Of a DNA stretch of 37,301 bases, positions 11,201-20,362 are shown piece after piece; position 1 is the first letter of the stretch; each line of letters opens with the position of its first letter. Location: NCBI RefSeq assembly GCF_000330505.1, contig NW_004440337.1:45818-83118 (forward strand). Reading direction: 5' to 3'. The DNA is from Entamoeba invadens IP1 (lineage: Eukaryota > Evosea > Mastigamoebida > Endamoebidae). Under the pieces are notes generated by a model, which searched no databases, was not told where the DNA came from, and saw only the letters and a program-made list of their open reading frames with translations. The translations under genes were made by a program, and so were the position numbers.

Positions 11201-12059
11201 TTATTGATTTCAACTTATATATATGTAAAATATAAGCTGTTTTAAATGATATATTAATACACAATTTGTTGTACCTTATTTAAATATTACTGTCCATATA
11301 ATGAAAATTAAATTTATTGTTGTGTTTTTGATGTTTAAACAAAGTAAAGCGTAAACTTCTATTGGTTTATGATTTGAAACAAATGGACTGTTACAATGTT
11401 TTATATTTTAAATTTGGTGTTTTTGTTGTTCATTAAAATACAAAAGAAGTTATAATCATGTTTTTTATTGATGTCATTATTAACTAACTGTTTGTTAAAA
11501 TGTATTTTTCCAGATAAATCAACTGCTTTTATCGTCATTGTTTGGCACGTCGAATGACCAATGCTACTCATTTTACAATACATTTATTTTAACAATATAA
11601 TTCAGAATTAAATATACAATAGTAAAACAATTATGTTGTACATTAATAAGTATCAACAAAATTATAAACAGGTTGAAAGATATATTGAAAAATTTAAAAT
11701 AATAGTTTTTTTTTCTAACACAAATGATTTATCATTATAAAAAATGTTGTTAATTGTGATGCAATTTTTATTCCATGTTGAAAAATGACCATAGTCTTAT
11801 ATGTTGATCATGCACATGACATCATTTTATTCATTTTTATGTTTATAATTTATAATAAATTAAATATTTATAACAAGTTATTCTTTGAAATATAATTTCA
11901 ATGAAACGGTATTGTTTAATTATCAAATAATGTTTGTTTAATTGTGGTTTTAAATATTTTACTCCGTCGATTCTGTAACAAAAGAAATATTTAATTAATA
12001 ATTACAAATATATGTTTGTAATTACAAACAGATATTGTACAATGTAATTTATTTGAAAT
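8276..12059. other. Long AT-rich region without recognisable genes
   Basis: About 3.8 kb of extremely A/T-rich sequence. The few ORFs above 60 codons (9224-9469 and 11401-11583, both minus) are short and unmatched to any family; the second is listed separately. No terminal inverted repeats, tRNA-like cloverleaf or coding-composition patch was recognised. It could be a gene-poor spacer or old, fully eroded transposon DNA. Confidence 0.5.
11401..11583 (-). CDS. Doubtful 60-codon ORF
   Basis: An ATG-initiated 60-codon minus-strand ORF in AT-rich DNA. Its first half (MSSIGHSTCQTMTIKAVDLS) has more mixed codon use than its surroundings, and GTATATTTAA lies ~30-40 bases upstream like an Entamoeba TATA box. 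The second half is Lys/Asn/Phe-rich, as expected of random AT-rich DNA. It has no recognised family, signal peptide or membrane span. It is most likely spurious or a relic. Confidence 0.15.
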   Translation of the reverse strand: MYCKMSSIGHSTCQTMTIKAVDLSGKIHFNKQLVNNDINKKHDYNFFCILMNNKNTKFKI

Positions 12060-12410
12060 ACACATTTTTTATTGAATTATCGTTAATTATTTACATTTTA
12101 GTTTGTTAATTTAACATGTAAAAACGTTAATAATAGTAAGATGTTAATTTTGATTGCGTTAAATTATTTGTAAATTTTCGCTGTGTTAATTTGACAAGAA
12201 AAATCGATAAATATTTTTAAATTGTTAATTATTTTTTTCGTTAATTAATTTTATTTTTTCGGTGTGTTAATTATACAAGAAAATATGTTAATAAAATTCA
12301 TATGTTAAATTTATCTTTTCGTTAATTTATATTATGTTTTTTTATTGTGCTTAATAAAACATAAAAAATCGATAAATATTTATAAATTGTTAATTTATCA
12401 AAAACAATTT
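12060..12410. repeat. Degenerate ~80-bp tandem repeat, about four units
   Basis: Units start near 12101, 12181, 12262 and 12344, spacings of 80, 81 and 82 bases. Each carries a TGTGTTAATT-like block, preceded ~20 bases earlier by CGTTAATT. The 2nd and 4th units also share AAATCGATAAATATTTWTAAATTGTTAAT (W = A or T) in two halves at ~12201 and ~12366. The divergence shows an old array. It encodes nothing. Confidence 0.6.
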
Positions 12411-13510
12411 GATAAAAATTATTGAATCTTCTGGAATCACAATTCAATATAACCTAATGTCCCGTTTATTTGCGTATTTTTAAAAATAGTTTTACCAAAG
12501 ACGATTTTTTTGCCGCAAAAAACAGTTTCTTCAGTCTTTTTTCTTGAAAAGCAAATTTTTCCGAGGCATGGTTTAAAGTTTTATATAAGTAAAATGTGGT
12601 ATTTCAAAACAAGTTTTTAAATTTATTTTAACTTTAAAAAAAACAACTCAAATATCATTAAAATTTAGGTAATTTTTTAATATTAATTTAACAATCATAA
12701 ATATTAAAAAAACAATCCACTTTATTGTTCATAACGAATAATAACATTTCCAGATATTTAAGGAAATAAAAAGTTCGCCGAACTTTGCACAAAAATCGAA
12801 TTTTATTTTTAAATATATCTAAACCACAAAACAAATATAAAAAAATATAAAAAATTAAAAAACACATAATTTGATAGTTATTTAGCTATTAAAATTACCT
12901 ATACAAATTATATTTTTAAAATTACAAGGATTCACCCCCTTAAAACAGCAAAATAATAATAGATACCTAATTAAAATGAGAAAATCAACAACAAAAGTGA
13001 CCTAAACAAAAAATTATACTTAAGCTATATATATTACTCATAATAAATATATGAGTAATTCTGAATAATTACTCGTATATATTTCTTAATTACTTATATT
13101 TATATATGTATGGTTTTAAATACTCTATTTATTAACCGTAGAACTTTTATTTAATATCACTTATTTTCTATCCCCTCCCGTTGTGACCAACTGTAAAATA
13201 CCATTTATTGTTTTTTAAACAAAAAACAAAATAATCAAAACTAAACTTATTTTTTTATATTTCGTACATGTTGCGTGGAAATAATATAACAGCACCAAAA
13301 CTCAAATCCTTCATTAGAGCGAGAACGTTTTTGAATTTGGTCTTTTTTCATTATAACAACTTGTCCAAACAATCATCTTCATTTTTGGACACATTAAAAA
13401 TATGATTTAATATTTTTTCTGAGTGTTCAAAGGAGTGTCCTTTGTTGAAATCCTTGATTAAACTAATCAATTTGATTAAGTTAGTTGTTTTGATTAAATT
13501 TAATTTCTTG
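12411..13510. other. AT-rich spacer left of the 1.44-kb TIR element
   Basis: No convincing gene. A short inverted repeat lies at 13033-13059. A 45-codon open frame (13268-13405, plus, starting MLRGNNITAPKLKSF) has slightly mixed composition but no recognisable family. TCCCGTTTATTTG at ~12449 recurs inverted at ~14609. CAAAGGA-gtg-TCCTTTG near 13427 is a small palindrome. Confidence 0.4.
13033..13059. repeat. Short perfect inverted repeat (hairpin)
   Basis: ATTACTCAT and ATGAGTAAT form a 9-bp perfect stem around a 9-base loop. A third, diverged ATTACTCGT copy lies ~8 bases downstream. A terminator or protein-binding role is possible, but nothing nearby indicates one. Confidence 0.45.
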
Positions 13511-13515
13511 TTAAA
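13511..13515. repeat. Target-site duplication TTAAA, left copy
   Basis: TTAAA directly abuts the outer end of the left inverted repeat, and the same five bases directly follow the right end (14954-14958). In DNA this AT-rich a five-base match can occur by chance, but it lies exactly at both borders. Confidence 0.5.
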
Positions 13516-14953
13516 GAGTGTTAACGTGATAGACCACTTTTGTGGGGATGGCTTTGAAAATCTTACACATTTTTGTTGTAATTGATATAAAATTTGCCTA
13601 AGAGTTTACAAAAAAATACGTTTTTTGGACCGAATTCATAAAAAAGCGATTTTTTTGGAAGTTAAAACAGAAAAAACAAATTTTATTTTTAGTCAAAGTC
13701 ATCTTTTACTTTTACCATTTAAACGAATTTGCCGCAAAAAAAAACAATTTTGTTAAAAATTTTAAGACTAAAGTTTTTAATTAATTAACTTTAGTTTATT
13801 TAATTAATTGTATAAACTATATTCAATCAAAAAAATTATTGAAATTGAAAAATTTGAAAAATAACAAATAATTTGTCATAAAATACTATGGCATAGTTAA
13901 CTGTGGATAGGCTGAAAAGGTGTGGATAGTAAATATAGATAGACAATTGTTATTATTACATGTTAGATGTAATGAGTAACATGACTTGTATTTATTGATG
14001 GTTTTTGTTGGTATTTGCCGTATGTTTCTATTCTAATTAATATGTATTGTTATGATTTTTTAATAACATAAATAATAACTTATTGTTACAATGTGGTAAT
14101 TTGCCATTTAACTTTTTAACGTTTTTATAGTAAAAATTAAATTTTATTTAACTATGTTAATAGAATTTGTTATTGTGATTATTCTGTCATTTTTATGTTA
14201 ATAAATAATGTACTATTGTAATATAATTTATTGTTATTAATTAATAGTTTAGTTTAGACATAAAACCTTTGTCTTTATCATTTTCAACAAAACCAGAATA
14301 TTATTTAGGATGTAATACCCGTCTTTATACGTATAATTTGCGCCAACTAAAAGAACTTTATTTAACAAATTTCAATTCCCAAATATTACCATTAAAATAA
14401 TAAACTAATGGAGTGTTTATATAAAAGTGATAATAAATGCATTTTTGAGCCACGATTAACAATTAAATAATATATTTTAAAATTGATACTAAAATTAAAT
14501 ATTTTTTAATGCAAAAAACGGGAATTTTCCCAAATTATAATCCCATAAATCACTTTTGAAATGTTTTTTCAATTAAAAGAAATCGAAAAAATAGCGTTAC
14601 ATGTATCAAATAAACGGGATAATACACGTAAATTTTGTTAATTATTTTATTTGTTCATTTTGATCTATTCTTATTTTACCACTCCAAAAAAAGGCTGAAA
14701 TAGCGTTTTTTCTTACAATGAAATTATTGCAAATATTGGAAATCCTCCTTATGGGGGTATTCATGTTTGTGTATCATTTTTGTCCCATAAATGATTATAA
14801 ATAACATTTATTAATTTTAAAAATCATAACATATGGTTTAAAACGAATATTTGGTTTTTTTCGACAAAAAAATAAAAGGCTATCCACACAAAATATTCCA
14901 ATCCACAGGGATTCACTATTTCCGTGTGGATACGCCCTATCACGTTAACACTC
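13516..14953. mobile_element. 1,438-bp non-autonomous TIR element, family unknown
   Basis: The two ends are perfect 17-bp inverted repeats: GAGTGTTAACGTGATAG at 13516-13532 and its complement at 14937-14953. They are flanked by TTAAA on both sides. No transposase ORF is inside, so it would depend on a partner element. TGTGGATA-type motifs recur inside (13912 and 13921 plus; 14880 minus; 14925 plus) and cluster near the right end, as expected of subterminal transposase-binding sites. The 5-bp duplication does not match the usual TTAA (piggyBac), TA (mariner) or 8-11 bp (hAT, Mutator) signatures, so no superfamily is assigned. Confidence 0.7.
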
Positions 14954-14958
14954 TTAAA
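14954..14958. repeat. Target-site duplication TTAAA, right copy
   Basis: The right partner of the TTAAA at 13511-13515, directly outside the right inverted repeat of the 1,438-bp element. Confidence 0.5.
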
Positions 14959-15062
14959 TAATAATTATATTATATTATTATTGATAAAATATAATTAATT
15001 TAATTCGTTAATTATATTTAATCAACATTTTCAAGTCTTTTTTTGACACAGATCTTTACTGA

Positions 15063-15230
15063 CCACCCTCAAAAGGAGTGGCACCACATCTACGTTCATA
15101 CAATACAGACAAGAAAATTAAGTTACATAGAATGCACAAACAGTATTTGAAAGGTAGACTTCCTTTAAAAATATTGTATTTCGGTAAACGGGTGAAGGTG
15201 AAAAAAGACGGTTATGTTATTGTGTTTTAA
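15063..15230 (+). pseudogene. Short coding relic (about 55 codons), unidentified
   Basis: A frame open from just after a TGA (15060-15062) to a TAA (15228-15230). It reads like protein: KLHRMHKQYLKGRLPLKILY, then FGKRVKVKKDGYVIVF at the end. Base composition is clearly more mixed than the AT-rich flanks. It could be the 3' end of a lost gene, perhaps of a mobile element, or a small basic protein starting at the ATG at 15135-15137. No family is recognised. Confidence 0.25.
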
Positions 15231-15703
15231 GATAATACAAGTCGTCAAAAATACTGTATGATTAAAGTCATACCGAATTGGGGTGCAACGTTAATTATTT
15301 TTGTTTTTTTACACACAACAAAGGTAAACTTTTTAACAATAACAATTACAATATCATCCATAATCAATTGGGTTATAAATCAACAAAAATTATAACTCGA
15401 TATTTAAACTATAATTTTTTCTGCTTGTTATTACAAAAAGCACCAAAAATCCAGAATTTTAATTGTCATACAAAACAATAAAATAGTGTTGATTGTGGTG
15501 ATGCAGATGTTAACCATTACGTGTAAAAAACGAAAATAATAAGACAAACCAACTTGTGTGATTTATTGAACTATGCTTCAAATTTTAGGTGAACAGGTGA
15601 CAGTTCGATGGTGCAACCTAAAAACGAATCAATAAGAAATGTGCAACTTTGGTTAAAGTTATGTAATATTTATAAGAATGAAATAAAAACAAAAACACAA
15701 AAA
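15231..15703. other. Intergenic spacer
   Basis: AT-rich DNA between the coding relic and the 3' end of the TLDc gene. An open frame at 15278-15481 is Asn/Phe/Lys-rich with no recognisable features and is treated as spurious. Nothing else was seen. Confidence 0.4.
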
Positions 15704-16705
15704 TTAATTAAGTTGAAACACCAAAACACTTTTTGGGGTAAAATATATATTATCGATTAATTCGTCCTGTTGTGCAGTGTAGGAACCCATTTCACAATAG
15801 CTTCCATCAACACCCTTTTTGAACACGCACATGTCAAAACCGACTCCAAATGCAAAGAGTGCTGGATGATCTTGTGGCCACAGATATAACTCGTAACCCA
15901 AATTTTTGCCACTTTTTGTAAATTTTTTGGGATTCAACACTCCGTTTCTACACAAGGAAAATAAATAAGAATTTCCACAATACAAATAATTTCCAATTTC
16001 ATTGATTGTGCCTGTATACACACCACCAAACTTGTTGTGATTTATGTCTTCTATCAAAAAGCACAAGTTTTTATTGTAAGCGATTTTTTCTGTGAATGTA
16101 GATTCATGTTCAGACCATTTATCCATATCTGAGTCAAATATAACACTCCCAAGTTTCATTTTTGTTATATTTTCAAGACCCACTTTCTCTTTGTGTGTGA
16201 TGCATCTTCTTTTGAATTGCCTTGCATATTCTTTCTGTTCTTTTTCATATTCTTCATGTTGCAATTTAATGTATTTGAATTTAATTGAGTTTTTTATCTC
16301 TCCGATTCTCATGTTTTTTGTTTGAAGCATTGTTGTAATATCGGTTTTGTGTTGTTTTAAATCACTCTTAAATTGTTCTTCAATAAGTCCCATTCTAATA
16401 ATATACATCTCATACAACTTTTCATTGTCTTTCTGTGTTGAATATTTGGTCAACTCGTGTTTAATTGTGTAAAATGCATCATCCAAATTGTCAAGTATTG
16501 TGTTAACTGTTGTTGTGATACTTTTCTTTCTTTCAACTATATCATCGATTTTGTCAAAATAAGTTTCGGCATTTTCAATCCGTTTATTGATATCCTATGA
16601 TTTGTTATCAACAAACTCTGGTTCTGTATTTAACAAATGATAATATGAAACTTCTCTTGCTGCGTTTGCGCAAAGTGTTGAAAGTGCTCTCAACTCCTTT
16701 TCCAT
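15704..16705 (-). pseudogene. TLDc-domain protein with an in-frame stop
   Basis: The likely original start is the ATG at 16705-16703 (MEKELRALSTLCANAAREVS). That gives 333 codons, but codon 37 is TAG (16597-16595). The frame after the stop opens with no ATG at its start (16486 is TTG). Residues ~40-175 are Lys/Glu-rich and predicted coiled coil. Residues ~180-333 match the TLDc fold: GSVIFDSDMDKW, LCFLIEDINHNKFGGVYTG, SYLFSL, FAFGVGFDMCVF. TLDc domains occur in oxidation-resistance proteins and V-ATPase regulators. Entamoeba has many coiled-coil TLDc proteins of unknown role. Everything except the one stop is intact, so this is a recent nonsense mutation, an allele or a base error. A GTTTGT...TAG stretch over the stop looks like a 22-nt intron, but removing it breaks the frame. 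Confidence 0.75.
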
Positions 16706-17486
16706 GTGTTATTTTGTTGTTAAATTTAAATTTATTTTAATTAATGAAATTTAATTAATTTGAAAAAAAAACAAAGTCAACACTAATAATTTCACATAAA
16801 TACCTAAAATTGGTTTATTTGTTTAAATGTTTGGTTTGATCATTGTAAATCAATTTAATTATCATTTGTAAATTGAACTCAATTATTAAAATATTAAAAA
16901 CGAATGCAAATTTATATTTATATTTTTCATAAAATACAATTATATCATTAAATAAGACATATTCAAAACAATTATCGTCATATTAATATATTTTAACAAC
17001 ATTAAAAATATATTCCTTAAATTATATATATTCAAAATACAGTGTCTTTGCATTGTTTTGGAAACCTTGAATTTATATCAAATTAGTTAATGAATCAAAA
17101 TTTACATTAAAATTTAACTTTAATTTTAAACAACAATGAATGAAATAATTTTTATTAAAGATTTAATAACAAATATATACATAAAATAGAAGCGTGTGGA
17201 AAAAAATATTTGGAATATTAATTATTGGAATATTATTATACAGATTATTGTATCACCCAATCAAATAATAGAGATGTTGTATTATTGAAGTTTGATTGAA
17301 TAATCATTAAAATAATATTTTATTAAGAAACTACACTATAAAAATATAATATAAATGGTGAAATTAATAATGAATCTTACACAAATTAAATAATAATATA
17401 TTTTAATTATTGGATATGACAATTACACTTAGTGTAACAAGTAAAAAACAACATTTAAACAAACAATTTAATACCAATATATACAA
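16706..17486. other. Divergent intergenic region between the TLDc and actin genes
   Basis: About 780 bases of AT-rich DNA between two diverging genes, so it should hold both promoters. ACATTTAAAC at ~17450-17459 lies ~28-37 bases before the actin ATG, the expected place for an Entamoeba TATA-like element. No clear counterpart was found for the TLDc gene. No other feature was seen. Confidence 0.45.
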
Positions 17487-17787
17487 ATGACCGAACAAAC
17501 ACAAAGTGTTCCAATTGGCGTTTTTGATATTAGGTCATATAAAACAAAAATTGGACTTGCCAATGAAAAGGTACCTTCAAAGATATTCAAAACGGCTGTG
17601 GGACGTTATAATTAAATACGAAATTGTATAGGTGGTTTGGGAGAAAAAGAATATTACATTGGTGAAGAAATTAACAAACACCTCGCACAGTTAAAATTAT
17701 CCAATCCAGTTGAACGTGGTTTTATTAATACTGAAAATTATGATTTTGAAAGAATGATTAATTATTGTTGTTATGACTGTTTAAAAC
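17487..17787 (+). pseudogene. Divergent actin, 5' part, cut off by a transposon
   Basis: The ATG at 17487 begins a frame aligning with actin subdomains 1-2. VPIGVFDIRSYKTKIGLANE corresponds to the first nucleotide-binding hairpin, GGLGEKEYYIGEE to the actin GMGQKDSYVGDE region, and YDFERMINYCCYDCL to WDDMEKIWHHTFYNEL. The DNGSG phosphate-binding loop of true actins is not conserved. A TAA at 17613-17615 interrupts the frame. A 27-nt GT...TAG stretch (17605-17631) covers the TAA, but the segment aligns in length with normal actin, so a nonsense mutation is more likely than a tiny intron. The frame ends at the insertion, where the 9-bp target GTTTAAAAC (17779-17787) is duplicated. The 3' half resumes at 20354. 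Confidence 0.85.
17779..17787. repeat. 9-bp target-site duplication, left copy
   Basis: GTTTAAAAC occurs here and again at 20354-20362, directly outside the Mutator-like element. Nine bases is the classic Mutator duplication length. Joining the actin halves through one copy keeps the actin frame and alignment, which confirms the border. Confidence 0.9.
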
Positions 17788-17795
17788 GGTGAACG

Positions 17796-17926
17796 GACAA
17801 AATAATCTGGCAAAAAATAATCCGACATTTTATAATTTTACTTTTAATAATTTTCAATTAAAAATGCAACAAATTTCAACATTATTTCAAGTCTTTTTTG
17901 TTATTTAAAAATAAAGATAAAAACAT
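17796..17926 (+). repeat. Left terminal inverted repeat of the MULE
   Basis: Begins GACAAAATAATCTGGC and runs to about AAAACATA. It matches the complement of 20215-20345 with only a few differences, all in the inner ~35 bases (for example one extra A after CAAGTC in the right copy). Such high identity suggests a fairly recent insertion or recent homogenisation of the ends. Confidence 0.88.
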
Positions 17927-18068
17927 ATTTTTTATTTTTTAAATTGTCTATTTTTATAAAAATTGCATAAAATAATATAAAATATCATAAGTCAGTTATT
18001 GATTGTTTTCTTTTTTTACCGTCTCCAACAAATCGTCTTTTTGAGAGAGGAACATAATCACTTTTTCT
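17927..18068. other. AT-rich interior of the MULE
   Basis: A short AT-rich stretch between the left inverted repeat and the 3' end of the transposase gene. No feature is seen. Confidence 0.5.
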
Positions 18069-19718
18069 TTATATTCTTCCTTTTTTCTTTGTTATTTTGT
18101 CTTTGGGTATATCAATCCGCGTATCAACTGGAGTGGCAATTGTTGTGTCTGCAATTTTGTCTTGTTTTTGTTGTATTTGACACGTTTTATTTTCTGCGTC
18201 TTTATCTTTTAATGTTTTAATTTTCAAACTGTCTGTCACTTCTCCAATAAAACTTTCATTCACATTGCAAAGATGTAAATTTGTAACATTTAAATCTGTC
18301 TCTATTTCATTACTTTCATTCATTTCATATAATTTGTTCCAACGATAATCTTCTACAACTTCGACCAAATTGTTTTGGAAATCATTTTCCATTTCATTAC
18401 CACTATAATAATTTAAAGTCAAATAAAACAATTTCGTCGGTCTTCTACTGTAATGGTTTTGGCCCTTGCTCATTTGTTGAAGTTTTTTGAGTTGCATTTT
18501 TTTCGAAATTCATGATATTCAATATGAGAGCCTGTAAAGATGGCTTCTTTGTTGACAACCTTTTTGTTAACGCCGAGTGGTAACTTTCAGATAAGTTGTC
18601 GGTTCTTATTTGTTGATTGAATTGATTCCACAGTAAAATTGGATATTTCTCAATCCAATTTTTTTTCAAAATAATTAATAATTTCTCGAATTCCATTTGT
18701 TTGTTTTTCTTCTATTACAATATCCAATGCTGTTTGTTTTATTTTAATGAACCGTTCCTTGACTTCGCTTGGTTTATAAAAGGCCAACGTTTTCAATTTG
18801 TTGACAATTGTCCAAATTATGGAATTTGGAAAATAATAATTTGACAATCCACTTTTTTGTACATATCTCCATAAACACTGCGAAAAATGGAAATAACACC
18901 CATGTACAAAACATTCAAAATAATTTAAAGCGTTAATTACTGCATTCTCAAAGTCGATCATAACACTAACATTTTTGGAAAATAAAGGTTTTTCCCAAAC
19001 GGAAAGAAAAAAGTATTTATTATTTCAAACAAATTAATATAATCTTTTTCTCTTCTTCTGTACATAAGACAATGAACCAAAATAAAACATTGACCATTTG
19101 ATAATATACAATGAATAGTGTACAATTGTTCATAATTGGATGGCACGAACTAAATGTCCCGTCCATCAATACATAAGATACTGTTTTGGATTTCATTTGT
19201 TTAATCTTAAATGCATTTATTAAAATGAAAAAGTCATCGTCATCTTTAACATAAAAATTTTCACTTTCGAATAATTCATCAAACTTTTCTTTGATTAATT
19301 CCACTTTTAGTCTGTTGATCGTACGTCTTATCGTTGTTTGTCGTTGTTTGTCATTTATAAACAACTCTTCATTAAGATCCATTATTTTGGTAGCTGAAAG
19401 TAATAAATTGGAATTTTTTGAAAAGACGGTGCGGAGTGTTTTGTTGGTATCTACTTTGTCTTTTGGATAATGTGGATGTTTTGTTTTTTCTGTATCTACA
19501 TAAGAATAATCAACAAAATGTATTTGACCATAATCGTCAGGATCACTTTTAACAACTTTAATCTTTACATCACAATCTTGACATTTATAAATACTTTCAT
19601 TCTTCTTTCCACTTTGAGAATGATAAATGTAACCTTGAACAACTGGCAATAAGTTGTAGGTTCCATCTTTGCATCTTTTTTGGCTTTTAATCTCTTTTAA
19701 ATCTGGATTAAATGACAT
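18069..19718 (-). pseudogene. Mutator-like transposase, broken by four frame changes
   Basis: The coding sequence starts at an ATG (19718) and passes through five overlapping frames: 19718-19020, 19146-18958, 18961-18650, 18696-18445 and 18497-18069. In order: a FLYWCH/WRKY-GCM-like zinc region (YKCQDCDVKIKV, then HPH); first catalytic Asp in VLMDGTF; LYTIHCILSNGQCFILVHCL; second Asp in MIDFENAVINAL, followed by the hallmark GCYFHFSQCLWR; and catalytic Glu in RTDNLSESYHSAL. The C-terminal ~140 residues are acidic then Lys-rich. The first junction is not in a homopolymer, so not all breaks can be simple sequencing slips. The family performs cut-and-paste DNA transposition. Every key motif survives, so decay is recent or partly artefactual. 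Confidence 0.85.
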
Positions 19719-20214
19719 ACACAGTTTTATTATTGTTTGTTTAAATAAATATATTATGATTAAAAAACTCTTTTTATTTTTATTCGAAAAATCAATTGGT
19801 TATTTACATAAAATAAGACGAAAGGATTAAAATATGATAGACACCAATAATAATATGTATTTATATGTATTTATATGTATATATTTGTATTAAATATTAT
19901 AAATTTAATTTTATTGATTATTTTTAATGTTGTCCAAGTTACACAATACATTAAAATTATGATTTTTATAAAATGTATCGAAACATAAAATGACCAATTA
20001 ACATTAAAATACTTCTGCAGTAAACAAAAATATATTAGCCTGACTATTATTATATCTTTTATACTATTTATGTGGTATATTATAAATACAAAGCAACTAA
20101 TTTTATATAAAAATAAAAATAGATTAGTAAAAGTATTTTACATTGATTTGTATTATATAAATAATAGTTTACAAACACACAATGTTATATATACAGTTAA
20201 TAGAATAAAAATTA
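19719..20214. other. Non-coding 5' part of the MULE
   Basis: AT-rich DNA between the transposase start and the right inverted repeat. It should carry the transposase promoter, but no convincing TATA/initiator pair was picked. ATTTATATGTATTTATATGTAT near 19859 is a small tandem duplication. Confidence 0.45.
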
Positions 20215-20345
20215 TGTTTTTATTTTTATTTTTAAATAACAAAAAATGACTTGAAATAATGTTGAAATTTGTTGCATTTTTAATTGAAAATTATTAAAAG
20301 TAAAATTATAAAATGTCGGATTATTTTTTGCCAGATTATTTTGTC
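20215..20345 (-). repeat. Right terminal inverted repeat of the MULE
   Basis: The complement of the left repeat at 17796-17926. It ends with GCCAGATTATTTTGTC at 20330-20345, followed by eight non-matching terminal bases and then the 9-bp duplication. Confidence 0.88.
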
Positions 20346-20353
20346 ACCCAATC

Positions 20354-20362
20354 GTTTAAAAC
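20354..20362. repeat. 9-bp target-site duplication, right copy
   Basis: GTTTAAAAC, identical to 17779-17787 and directly outside the right end of the MULE. Confidence 0.9.

Larger units (their letters stand above)
17788..20353. mobile_element. Mutator-like element (MULE) inserted in an actin gene, 2,566 bp
   Basis: Long inverted ends (~130 bp each), a 9-bp target duplication and a broken MULE-family transposase on the minus strand identify the element. It lies inside an actin gene, and both actin halves read towards it in the same orientation. The outermost nine bases of the two ends differ (GGTGAACGG against GATTGGGTG), while the next ~115 bases match almost perfectly. Because the transposase is frameshifted, this copy could move only with help from another. 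Confidence 0.9.

Noticed and set aside
16595..16616. 22-nt GTTTGT...TAG intron rescuing the TLDc stop
   Set aside because: Removing 22 nt changes the frame, and a longer splice to the TAG ~58 bases further on is also out of phase. 22 nt is also far below normal Entamoeba intron length.
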